From: Actinomycetes bacterium
GTDB lineage: Bacteria > Actinomycetota > Actinomycetes > Mycobacteriales > Micromonosporaceae
NCBI GenBank assembly: GCA_021793335.1
Contig: JAJYSW010000239.1
Coordinates: forward strand, 1 to 5,017
Length of the DNA: 5,017 bases
Reading direction: 5' to 3'
The notes under the pieces were generated by a model that had not been told where the DNA came from, did no database searches, and saw nothing but the letters and a program-made list of their open reading frames with translations. The position numbers were made by a program, and so were the translations under genes. Below are positions 1 to 4,978 of this stretch, in pieces (the first letter of the stretch is position 1; every line of letters starts with the position of its first letter).

Positions 1-1
1 G

Positions 2-280
2 GTCACCCCCGTACTGGCATTGTGGACTGATCCGCATCCGGTGACGCCCGACGGGACGGAGGTCGCCGCCGCCCACCACGTGTCCATCCCCGGCCTCGCC
101 GACCCCGACTGCCGCGGCACCGTCCGCTACCCCTCCGGCCTGACCGGGCCGGCGTTCCGCGTTCCCGGCGTACCACTGATCTGGGGCTTCACCGCGGGGG
201 TACTGTCGTGGCTGCTCGACCTGGGCGGCTGGTCGCGCCCGTGGAACACTGGCCGAATGATGGAACTCGAAGGGTTCTGA
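2..280 (+). CDS. Nudix hydrolase / CoA pyrophosphatase-like protein, 3' end only
   Basis: This is a partial gene: the frame is open from the first bases of the window and stops at the TGA at 278-280, giving the last 92 residues. The Nudix box itself would lie upstream and is not visible. The assignment rests on the tail, which reads VTPVLALW near the start, then a PSGLTGPAF segment, and WGFTAGVLSWLLDLGGW near the end. That ending resembles the Nudix/CoA-pyrophosphatase proteins encoded just before marP in actinobacteria (the M. tuberculosis Rv3672c-Rv3671c pair). Proteins of this group hydrolyse nucleoside-diphosphate-linked substrates such as CoA derivatives; the substrate here cannot be judged. 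Only 40 bp separate it from marP and no terminator is visible between them, so the two are probably cotranscribed. Family is likely; exact function is inferred from homologue position. Confidence 0.72.
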   Translation, partial: VTPVLALWTDPHPVTPDGTEVAAAHHVSIPGLADPDCRGTVRYPSGLTGPAFRVPGVPLIWGFTAGVLSWLLDLGGWSRPWNTGRMMELEGF

Positions 281-310
281 CACACCCGCTCACACACCAC
301 GGGAGACGCG

Positions 311-316
311 AGGAGG
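311..316 (+). promoter_or_regulatory. Ribosome binding site of marP
   Basis: The sequence AGGAGG lies four bases before the ATG at 321. It is a near-perfect Shine-Dalgarno match and fixes the marP start. No convincing -10/-35 pair is seen in the 40-bp gap, which agrees with read-through from the upstream Nudix gene. Confidence 0.8.
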
Positions 317-320
317 GCCG

Positions 321-1517
321 ATGGGGGCGACCGACGGGGGCCTGCTGGTCGATGTCGTCATCGTCGTGCTCGCGCTCCTGTTCGCCATCAACGGGTACCG
401 GCAGGGATTCATCATCTCCACCGCCACGTTCCTCGGATTCCTCGGCGGGGCGCTCCTCGGCGTCCAGCTCGCACCGTTCGCCGCCGACTTCTACACCGAC
501 CCGCTCCCCAAACTCATCGCCGCGCTCATCGTCGTCTTCGTGCTCGCACTCGGGGGGCAGGCCGCCGCGACCGCGATCGGCTTCAGGCTGCGCCGGAAGG
601 TCAGACGGAACGGCTCGATGCGGCTCGATCACCTCGCCGGGCCGCTGGTCTCGGTCGCCGCGGTCCTGCTGGTCACCTGGATGGCCGCTGCACCGCTGGC
701 GAATTCGAGCATGCCCGCCGTCGCCTCCGCCGTCCGCAATTCGAGCCTGGTCGGCGGCATCGACCAGCACATGCCCGAGCCGGTCAAGGGCGTCTACGAC
801 TCGATGCGCGAGTCGCTGAACACCTCGCAGATCCCCGACGTGTTCTCCGGGCTCGATCCGACGCAGGTGCGCGAGGTCGCGCCGCCGGACCCGGAACTGG
901 CCGTCTCCAGCGCGGTCGTGAACGCGCAGCCCTCGGTGTTGAAGGTCCACGGCTCGGCCCCGCAGTGCGAGCGGCAGATAGAGGGCTCCAGCTTCGTGTA
1001 CGCCGAGGGCCTGGTGGCCACCAACGCGCACGTGGTCGCCGGGACCGATGCGGTGCGGGTCGAATCCGACGGGCGGCTGCTCGACGCCGAAGTGGTCGTG
1101 TTCGAGCCCGAGAAGGACCTGGCGGTGCTGTCGGTGCCCGGCCTGGACGCCCCCGTCCTGGCGATGACCGACGAGGTCGGCGCCTCCGGGGACGACGCGA
1201 TCGTCGTCGGCTACCCCGGCGGGGGCCCCTATACGCCGACCGCCGCGCGGGTGCGCGAGGCCCGCACCGTCTCCGGGCCCGACATCTACGATTCGGGGAC
1301 GGTGACCCGCGAGGTCTACCAGCTGTACGCCCACATCATCGGCGGCAACTCCGGGGGCCCGCTGCTCAACGGCGATGGCGAGGTGTTCGGTGTGATCTTC
1401 GCGGCGGCCGTCGACGACCCGCAGACCGGATACGCGCTCACGATGGCCGAGACGGCTCCGGTCCTCGACGCCGGCGAACGCGCCTCGGGCGAGGTCGACA
1501 CCGGCGTGTGCACGTGA
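321..1517 (+). CDS. marP: MarP-type membrane-anchored periplasmic serine protease (CvpA-like N-terminus plus trypsin-like domain)
   Basis: The 398-residue product has the length and architecture of mycobacterial MarP (Rv3671c, about 397 aa). Residues 1-125 hold four hydrophobic segments (about 9-25, 31-52, 64-82, 103-125) of the CvpA/colicin-V-production type, which anchor it in the membrane. A linker leads to a chymotrypsin-fold protease from about residue 195. The triad is visible: His237 in ATNAHVVAG, Asp266 in PEKDLAVL, and Ser344 in GGNSGGPL. Cys216 and Cys397 sit where the known MarP disulfide (Cys214-Cys395 in M. tuberculosis) ties the N-terminal part of the protease to its C-terminus, so the active, oxidised form is probably conserved. 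MarP in M. tuberculosis supports survival in acid and oxidative stress by processing periplasmic cell-wall enzymes; the same role here is inference. The start is set by AGGAGG four bases upstream. It is probably in an operon with the preceding Nudix gene. Confidence 0.93.
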   Translation: MGATDGGLLVDVVIVVLALLFAINGYRQGFIISTATFLGFLGGALLGVQLAPFAADFYTDPLPKLIAALIVVFVLALGGQAAATAIGFRLRRKVRRNGSMRLDHLAGPLVSVAAVLLVTWMAAAPLANSSMPAVASAVRNSSLVGGIDQHMPEPVKGVYDSMRESLNTSQIPDVFSGLDPTQVREVAPPDPELAVSSAVVNAQPSVLKVHGSAPQCERQIEGSSFVYAEGLVATNAHVVAGTDAVRVESDGRLLDAEVVVFEPEKDLAVLSVPGLDAPVLAMTDEVGASGDDAIVVGYPGGGPYTPTAARVREARTVSGPDIYDSGTVTREVYQLYAHIIGGNSGGPLLNGDGEVFGVIFAAAVDDPQTGYALTMAETAPVLDAGERASGEVDTGVCT

Positions 1518-1566
1518 TCGCCGACTCATCTCCGGCTCGATATGCGGGCCTGGGGCCAACTCGCTG

Positions 1567-1596
1567 TTGGGCGGAGCGTCACAATAGCGGTAGGCT
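1567..1596 (+). promoter_or_regulatory. Candidate distal promoter (P1) of crp
   Basis: TTGGGC (1567-1572) and TAGGCT (1591-1596) are separated by 18 bp. The -10 fits the actinobacterial housekeeping pattern TANNNT, and the -35 shares TTG with TTGACA. If used, the crp message would carry a leader of about 230 nt containing the inverted repeats at 1621-1721. This is a motif match only. Confidence 0.4.
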
Positions 1597-1650
1597 GTAG
1601 CGGTCGCCGCCGACGTGACTCTCGTTTTCGAGCAAATCCCCTGATCATCG

Positions 1651-1665
1651 GTGAGCAATGCTCAC
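1651..1665. promoter_or_regulatory. Perfect 15-bp palindrome GTGAGCA-A-TGCTCAC, operator-like
   Basis: GTGAGCAATGCTCAC is a perfect 7+1+7 inverted repeat in the gene-free region, 167 bp before the crp start. The outer GTGA...TCAC resembles a CRP half-site pair, but the spacing is 7 bp instead of the 6 bp of the canonical TGTGA-N6-TCACA site, so CRP binding is uncertain. As RNA it would fold as a 6-bp stem with a 3-nt loop. An operator for an unidentified dimeric regulator fits best. Confidence 0.45.
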
Positions 1666-1782
1666 GCCGTGAAACTCGGTAACAGCGGAACCCGCTCGTT
1701 CGGGTACGAAAGTCGAATTCGGCGTCGGCAGTGCGCATGTGGATTTACGGGGGTCTCGCTCCCGCAATGCGGACAAGAGGCA

Positions 1783-1788
1783 TAGACT
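1783..1788 (+). promoter_or_regulatory. Candidate proximal promoter -10 (P2) of crp
   Basis: TAGACT matches the actinobacterial -10 pattern TANNNT and lies 44 bp before the crp ATG, predicting a leader of roughly 38 nt. No good -35 is seen 16-19 bp upstream. A small inverted repeat, GCAC-TAGCG-GTGC (1797-1809), lies just downstream in the presumed transcribed leader and could affect translation or bind a regulator. Confidence 0.4.
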
Positions 1789-1832
1789 CAGTACTTGCAC
1801 TAGCGGTGCGTTGAAGAAAGGTGCGAACGGAC

Positions 1833-2510
1833 ATGGAAGATGTATTGGCCAGGGCCGCCCTGTTCAAGGGCGTCGACCCCGAAGCTGTCGAGTCGCTCAT
1901 CAAAGAGATGGAGTACGTCGACGTCAACAAGGGCCAGACCGTCTTCACCGAGAACGAGCCGGGCGACAGTCTTTACATCGTCATGTCCGGGAAGGTGAAG
2001 CTCGGACGCCGCTCCGCCGACGGCCGCCAGAACCTGATCGCGGTCATGGGCCCCTCGGACATGGTCGGCGAACTCGCCCTGTTCGACCCCGGCCCCCGCA
2101 CCGCCACCGCCACCGCGCTCACCGACACCCGCATGGCTCGGCTGTCCAAGACCGCGCTGCGGCCGTGGCTGGCCAACCGGCCCGAGATCGCCGAGCAGCT
2201 GCTGCGCGTGATCGCCCGCCGCCTGCGCCGCACCAATGACTCCATGGCCGACCTGATCTTCACCGACGTGCCCGGCCGCGTCGCCAAGGCGCTGCTGCAC
2301 ATGGCCAGCCGTTTCGGCACCCGCGACGGCGGGGTCCTGCGCGTGACGCACGACCTGACGCAGGAAGAGCTGGCTCAGCTGGTCGGGGCCTCCCGCGAGA
2401 CCGTCAACAAAGCGCTCGCCGACTTCGCCGGGCGCGGCTGGCTGCGCCTGGACGGCAAGAGCGTCATCATCATGGACCCCGAGCGCCTGGCCCGCCGCGC
2501 CCGCGTGTAG
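1833..2510 (+). CDS. crp: Crp/Fnr-family global transcriptional regulator (cAMP receptor protein)
   Basis: The 225-residue product closely resembles M. tuberculosis Crp (Rv3676, 224 aa). Residues 1-115 form the cyclic-nucleotide-binding beta-roll. The phosphate-binding cassette is visible as G79-E80-L81 and R89-T90 in GELALFDPGPRTATAT, with T134-N135 on the long dimer helix, where cAMP contacts are expected. The C-terminal winged helix-turn-helix covers about residues 172-205 (DLTQEELAQLVGASRETVNK), with recognition residues S188, R189, E190 and N193. It is a cytoplasmic homodimeric DNA-binding protein, expected to control carbon and stress genes. I chose the ATG at 1833 because MEDVLARAALF aligns with the mycobacterial start MDEILARAGIF; an in-frame GTG at 1821 would add only four residues. 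The ribosome site is weak (GAAAGG about ten bases upstream). A strong terminator follows, so crp appears monocistronic. Confidence 0.95.
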   Translation: MEDVLARAALFKGVDPEAVESLIKEMEYVDVNKGQTVFTENEPGDSLYIVMSGKVKLGRRSADGRQNLIAVMGPSDMVGELALFDPGPRTATATALTDTRMARLSKTALRPWLANRPEIAEQLLRVIARRLRRTNDSMADLIFTDVPGRVAKALLHMASRFGTRDGGVLRVTHDLTQEELAQLVGASRETVNKALADFAGRGWLRLDGKSVIIMDPERLARRARV

Positions 2511-2540
2511 CGGAGCCGCCGACACGGATCGTTCGACCTT

Positions 2541-2568
2541 GAAACCCCCGGCCGACGCCGGGGGTTTC
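2541..2568 (+). terminator. Rho-independent terminator of crp
   Basis: GAAACCCCCGGC (2541-2552) pairs perfectly with GCCGGGGGTTTC (2557-2568): a 12-bp stem with a four-base CGAC loop, 30 bp after the crp stop. The 3' arm ends in TTTC with no longer T-run, as is common in high-GC actinobacteria; the symmetric AAA/TTT ends would allow function in both directions. It separates crp transcription from atpC. Confidence 0.87.
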
Positions 2569-2623
2569 GCCGTCTCACGGCCCCCTCATGCGGGTGATCT
2601 TCGGATCCGCGCCGGGTGGCCGG

Positions 2624-2653
2624 TTCGACGGCGACGCCCCCGGCGTCTAGAAT
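2624..2653 (+). promoter_or_regulatory. Promoter of atpC-DUF2550
   Basis: TTCGAC (2624-2629) and TAGAAT (2648-2653) are 18 bp apart. TAGAAT is an excellent actinobacterial -10 and TTCGAC a fair -35. Transcription would start near 2660, giving a leader of about 30 nt with the ribosome site inside it. The position after the crp terminator shows that atpC is probably transcribed on its own, with no atpD upstream. The spacer contains a perfect inverted repeat (separate entry). Confidence 0.68.
2633..2647. promoter_or_regulatory. Perfect inverted repeat GACGCC-CCC-GGCGTC in the atpC promoter spacer
   Basis: GACGCCCCCGGCGTC is a perfect 6+3+6 inverted repeat that fills the spacer and touches the -10 box at 2648. 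A dimeric regulator bound here would overlap RNA polymerase; MerR-type activators also bind between promoter elements, although usually with 19-20 bp spacers. In a GC-rich genome a 6-bp-arm repeat can arise by chance; its exact placement is the reason to list it. The cognate regulator is unknown. Confidence 0.45.
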
Positions 2654-2681
2654 TCCCGTATCCATCCTCGGAGTTTGCTTT

Positions 2682-2687
2682 AAGGAG
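2682..2687 (+). promoter_or_regulatory. Ribosome binding site that fixes the atpC GTG start
   Basis: AAGGAG ends four bases before the GTG at 2692. The same frame is open further upstream, back through the promoter, so this site together with the family's N-terminus decides the start. Confidence 0.8.
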
Positions 2688-2691
2688 CGTT

Positions 2692-2970
2692 GTGGCCAAG
2701 CAACTGAACGTCGAACTCGTGGCCGTCGAGTCGAAGGTATGGTCCGGCAAGGCGACGGCGGTCTACGCTCGCACCACCGAAGGCGAACTCGGCATCCTCC
2801 CCGGCCACCAGCCGCTGCTCGGCGAGCTCCGGCTCGGCAGCCGGGTCCGCATCCAGGTCGACGGCACCGAGCACGTGTGGGAGACCGACGGCGGTTTCCT
2901 CTCGGTCACCACCGACGGAGTGACCATTCTCGCCGAGACCGCGGAAGCGGTCGCACCCACTGCGGCATAA
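2692..2970 (+). CDS. atpC: F0F1 ATP synthase epsilon subunit, short form
   Basis: The 92-residue product is the epsilon subunit of the F1 central stalk, which binds gamma and the c-ring in the membrane-attached ATP synthase. The diagnostic motif GELGILPGHQPLLG is at residues 31-44, followed by beta-sandwich strands (RVRIQVDG, GGFLSVTTDGVTILAE). The chain ends at residue 92, shortly after this domain. Epsilon subunits of Mycobacterium and Streptomyces are about 120 residues and E. coli about 139, so the C-terminal helical hairpin is missing. In other bacteria that hairpin inhibits ATP hydrolysis and in some binds ATP. The end is clean (TAA, next gene 3 bp later), so this looks like a natural short form and not a frameshift. 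GTG is chosen as start because of the AAGGAG site and the family-typical MAKQLNVELVAVE start. Unusually, crp and not atpD lies upstream; the gene has its own promoter. Confidence 0.93.
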   Translation: MAKQLNVELVAVESKVWSGKATAVYARTTEGELGILPGHQPLLGELRLGSRVRIQVDGTEHVWETDGGFLSVTTDGVTILAETAEAVAPTAA

Positions 2971-2973
2971 GCC

Positions 2974-3405
2974 ATGATCGAAGCACTGCTCGTCGCCGCC
3001 GCCCTGGTGGTCGCCGTCGCGGTGTTCCTCCTGCTGACTTACGTCCGCAGATCCGTTCTGTCCAAACACGGTGCGGTCGCGATGGCGGCGAGGCTCTCAC
3101 GGCGCATGCCCGGACGCGGCTGGGCCCCCGGCTTCGCCGTCTACGAGCGCGGCTCGCTTCGCTGGTATCGGATGTTCTCCCTCGCGTTCGGGCCGCGGCA
3201 CACGCTGCTGCGCACCGATCTTCAAGTGTCCGATCGGCGTCGACCGGTCGGCGCCGAGGCTCAGATCTTCCCGCCCGAGGTGACGGTCCTGCGGTGCGAG
3301 GGCTCGGTCGGCGAGGTCGAGTTGGCCATGACCGAATCGGCCGTCACCGGTTTCCTGTCCTGGCTGGAGGCCGCTCCCCCCGGGGCCTTCTACACCGATA
3401 AGTGA
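2974..3405 (+). CDS. DUF2550 family single-pass membrane protein
   Basis: The 143-residue protein has one N-terminal membrane segment (about residues 3-22, very Ala/Val/Leu rich), a basic patch (RRSVLSKH, then RLSRRMPGRGW), and a soluble domain with GWAPGFAVYERGSLRWYRMFSLAFGP at about 49-74. This matches DUF2550, the family of M. tuberculosis Rv1312, which follows atpC there too. The charge pattern suggests the soluble part is cytoplasmic. Its molecular role is unknown; the conserved position behind atpC hints at a link with ATP synthase or the membrane, but this is inference. The start is three bases after the atpC stop, with no visible ribosome site, so translation is probably coupled to atpC. 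A hairpin begins inside its stop codon. Confidence 0.85.
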   Translation: MIEALLVAAALVVAVAVFLLLTYVRRSVLSKHGAVAMAARLSRRMPGRGWAPGFAVYERGSLRWYRMFSLAFGPRHTLLRTDLQVSDRRRPVGAEAQIFPPEVTVLRCEGSVGEVELAMTESAVTGFLSWLEAAPPGAFYTDK

Positions 3406-3437
3406 CGGCTGCTCCTCCTTTCGGTGGAGTAGCCGTC
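3404..3437 (+). terminator. Long hairpin overlapping the DUF2550 stop codon, probable terminator
   Basis: GACGGCT (3404-3410) pairs with AGCCGTC (3431-3437). The stem continues through a G-U pair, CTCC/GGAG, a T-T mismatch and CC/GG to a TTTC loop. No T-run follows, as is usual in high-GC actinobacteria. The first two bases of the stem are the last two of the TGA stop. It ends the atpC-DUF2550 unit before the hydrolase promoter. Confidence 0.72.
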
Positions 3438-3483
3438 GATACCGCTCCTCCCACCGATTTAGGCGAATTTCATCCACGTTACG

Positions 3484-3513
3484 GTGATATCCGGTGCTGC
3501 GGGCACTTAGGAT
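3484..3513 (+). promoter_or_regulatory. Promoter of the serine hydrolase gene, possibly giving a leaderless mRNA
   Basis: GTGATA (3484-3489; four of six matches to TTGACA) and TAGGAT (3508-3513) are 18 bp apart. The A of the ATG at 3520 is seven bases after the -10 box, exactly where transcription is expected to begin, so the message may be leaderless, which is common in actinobacteria. The alternative is that AGGA at 3509-3512 serves as a ribosome site with a promoter further upstream. Confidence 0.55.
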
Positions 3514-3519
3514 CGGCCC

Positions 3520-4764
3520 ATGCGCAAACGCCTACCCATAGCGGCGGCCATGGCACTGATCCTCCTCGCAGCGCCGGCCGCAGCATCCCCCACGAACGCC
3601 CCGCCACTCGATACCGACCTCCTCGAAACGAAACTCGATGCGCTCGCCGCCCTCGGCGACCACTCGGTCATAGCCGAAGTCCGCTCCGGCGGCGAGGAAT
3701 GGGAGGAGGATCTCGGATACCGCTCGATCGACGGCACGGGCGGCCGCGTCGACACCGACGACCGGGTCCGCATCGCGAGCCTCACCAAATCGATGGTCGC
3801 CGCCATCCTGCTCCAGTTGCAGACCGAAGGCACCGTCGACCTCGACGACTCCCTCAGCGATCATCTGCCCGGCCTGCTCCCGTACGAGGAGGAGCCGACC
3901 GTCCGTCAACTCATGCAGCACACCGGCGGCCTGTTCGACTACTTCTACTACCTGTACGAATCATTGATCGTCGACGGCGACACCGCCGACTTCCGCGAGC
4001 ACTACCGGAAGCACTCCAGCCACGAAGACCTGATCGCGATCGGCACTCAAGACCCGCTGCTGTTCGAGCCGGGAACCGACTGGTCGTACTCCAATACCGG
4101 ATACATGGCCTTGGGCCTGCTCATCGAGGAACTGACCGGCGAGAGCCTCGGTCACCAGCTCGAAAAGCGGATCTTCGAGCCCGCCGGTCTGGACGATACC
4201 TATTTCCCCCGCCCGTACAGCCACGGCATCCGCGGGCCCCATCCCCGCGCGTACCTCACCACCGGCCGGGCCGAAGCACCGTACTTCGACTCCACGCGGC
4301 TGTCGAACAGCCAGATGTGGGCCGCCGGAGGCGTCGTCTCCACCGCCGAGGACGTCAACGACTTCTACGACGCCTACCTCGACGGCACGCTCCTGAGCGA
4401 GGAACAGCTCGCCGAGGCCATGCAGTTCGTGGACACCGGCGCGGGCATGGGCTACGGGCTGGGCCTGCTGCATCTCGACCTGGCCTGCCCCGACGACCCC
4501 GAACGGACCTACGTGGGCCACACCGGCGGCGCGCTCGGGCACCAGACCTATTCGTTCCACTCCGTCGACGGCGAACGACAGATCACCTTCACCTGGAACG
4601 TGGACGACCGCCACGCCTACATCGACCCGGCGGAACTCGACCACGCGCTCTCGGCGCTCCTGGTGGCGGGCCTGTGCGGCGTCGACATGGACGCCCCGGG
4701 CACACTGAACGCCCGGGATCTGCCCGACCTCGCCGCGCTCGATGACCTGACGGTCCTCGGCTGA
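3520..4764 (+). CDS. Secreted serine hydrolase, class C beta-lactamase / DD-peptidase family (S12)
   Basis: The 414-residue protein has a Sec signal peptide: MRKR, a hydrophobic core at 5-18, and APAAA followed by SPT, predicting cleavage after Ala22. The mature part shows the three active-site motifs of the serine beta-lactamase fold in order. S87-x-x-K90 (RIASLTKS) carries the acylated serine and general base. Y190-S-N192 (WSYSNTGY) is the second motif. H334-T-G336 (GHTGG) replaces the KTG box, as in Streptomyces R61 DD-peptidase and many esterases. Cys323 and Cys386 could form an extracytoplasmic disulfide. There is no C-terminal membrane anchor. Likely substrates are D-Ala-D-Ala peptides of peptidoglycan, a beta-lactam or an ester; the sequence does not decide, and beta-lactam resistance should not be assumed. 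It stands alone between a hairpin and a terminator, with a start-proximal promoter. Confidence 0.9.
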   Translation: MRKRLPIAAAMALILLAAPAAASPTNAPPLDTDLLETKLDALAALGDHSVIAEVRSGGEEWEEDLGYRSIDGTGGRVDTDDRVRIASLTKSMVAAILLQLQTEGTVDLDDSLSDHLPGLLPYEEEPTVRQLMQHTGGLFDYFYYLYESLIVDGDTADFREHYRKHSSHEDLIAIGTQDPLLFEPGTDWSYSNTGYMALGLLIEELTGESLGHQLEKRIFEPAGLDDTYFPRPYSHGIRGPHPRAYLTTGRAEAPYFDSTRLSNSQMWAAGGVVSTAEDVNDFYDAYLDGTLLSEEQLAEAMQFVDTGAGMGYGLGLLHLDLACPDDPERTYVGHTGGALGHQTYSFHSVDGERQITFTWNVDDRHAYIDPAELDHALSALLVAGLCGVDMDAPGTLNARDLPDLAALDDLTVLG

Positions 4765-4769
4765 CCGGC

Positions 4770-4803
4770 AAGGGGACCGCGTGGTCGCCCGCGCGGTCCC
4801 CTT
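4770..4803 (+). terminator. Rho-independent terminator of the serine hydrolase gene
   Basis: AAGGGGACCGCG (4770-4781) pairs perfectly with CGCGGTCCCCTT (4792-4803): a 12-bp stem with a ten-base loop, starting five bases after the stop codon. There is only a short T pair at the 3' end, as usual for this type of genome. Confidence 0.85.
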
Positions 4804-4901
4804 CGCATACTCGACAACGGCTTCGAGGCGGCGCTCCGGTCTCACCGATCCTTCGGCGGCGAGTCGACCTTGACCGCCGTCAACAGTTCCGCGTGTGGCG
4901 G

Positions 4902-4978
4902 TTAATCGCCGAAGACCTCGGCCATGTTCGACGCGGTGGCGGCGCGCACGGTCCACCTGAGCAACCGCTGCTGGTCGG
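4902..4978 (-). pseudogene. Possible C-terminal gene remnant with coding-like composition
   Basis: On the minus strand a frame ends at TAA (4902-4904) and reads back through ...VRAATASNMAEVFGD with almost every third position G or C over about 23 codons, as in real genes here. Upstream of about 4978 this bias disappears and a TAG closes the same frame near the window edge. No family is recognised. It could be the tail of a decayed or frameshifted minus-strand gene. The same base periodicity also fits a plus-strand frame from the ATG at 4924 (MFDAVAARTVHLSNRCW...), open to the window end but with no ribosome site. Either reading is tentative. The rest of 4804-5017 holds nothing I can identify. 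Confidence 0.22.

Larger units (their letters stand above)
1518..1832 (+). other. 315-bp non-coding leader between marP and crp, rich in inverted repeats
   Basis: No credible gene is seen here on either strand; frames that cross it lack ribosome sites and start or end inside neighbours. It is visibly more AT-rich than the coding DNA. It holds two candidate promoters (listed separately) and a run of short inverted repeats: CCAAC/GTTGG with a TCGCT loop (1556-1570), CTCG-TTTT-CGAG (1621-1632), the 15-bp palindrome at 1651-1665, AGCGG-AAC-CCGCT (1684-1696), TTCG-GGTA-CGAA (1699-1710), CGAATTCG (1714-1721) and GCAC-TAGCG-GTGC (1797-1809). No clear factor-independent terminator follows marP: the 1556-1570 hairpin is weak and has no T-run. 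The leader could be a multi-operator control region or a structured 5' UTR of crp; no known riboswitch class was recognised. Confidence 0.6.

Noticed and set aside
189..1658. Long minus-strand open frame (489 codons) opposite marP
   Set aside because: It is antisense to a fully recognisable protease gene. Its product is low-complexity Arg/Gly/Asp/His-rich with no family resemblance, a standard by-product of high-GC coding DNA.
1699..1721. SOS (LexA) box from TTCG/CGAA elements
   Set aside because: The actinobacterial box is CGAAC-N4-GTTCG; the elements here are in the opposite order and irregularly spaced.
1821..1832. Upstream GTG start for crp
   Set aside because: It would add four residues not expected in the family; the ATG at 1833 gives the typical N-terminus. 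The ribosome site is weak for both, so this is not fully settled.
1518..1832. Known riboswitch (for example c-di-AMP type) or tRNA in the crp leader
   Set aside because: Hairpins are present, but I could not find the conserved core sequences of a class I know, nor a tRNA T-arm or acceptor stem.
1800..2525. Minus-strand open frame opposite crp
   Set aside because: The crp frame is unmistakable; the antisense product is Gly/Ala/Val/His-rich without motifs.
3402..4745. Plus-strand open frame of 447 codons overlapping the serine hydrolase
   Set aside because: The product is mostly Arg/Pro/His repeats, while the overlapping frame has a signal peptide and all three active-site motifs.
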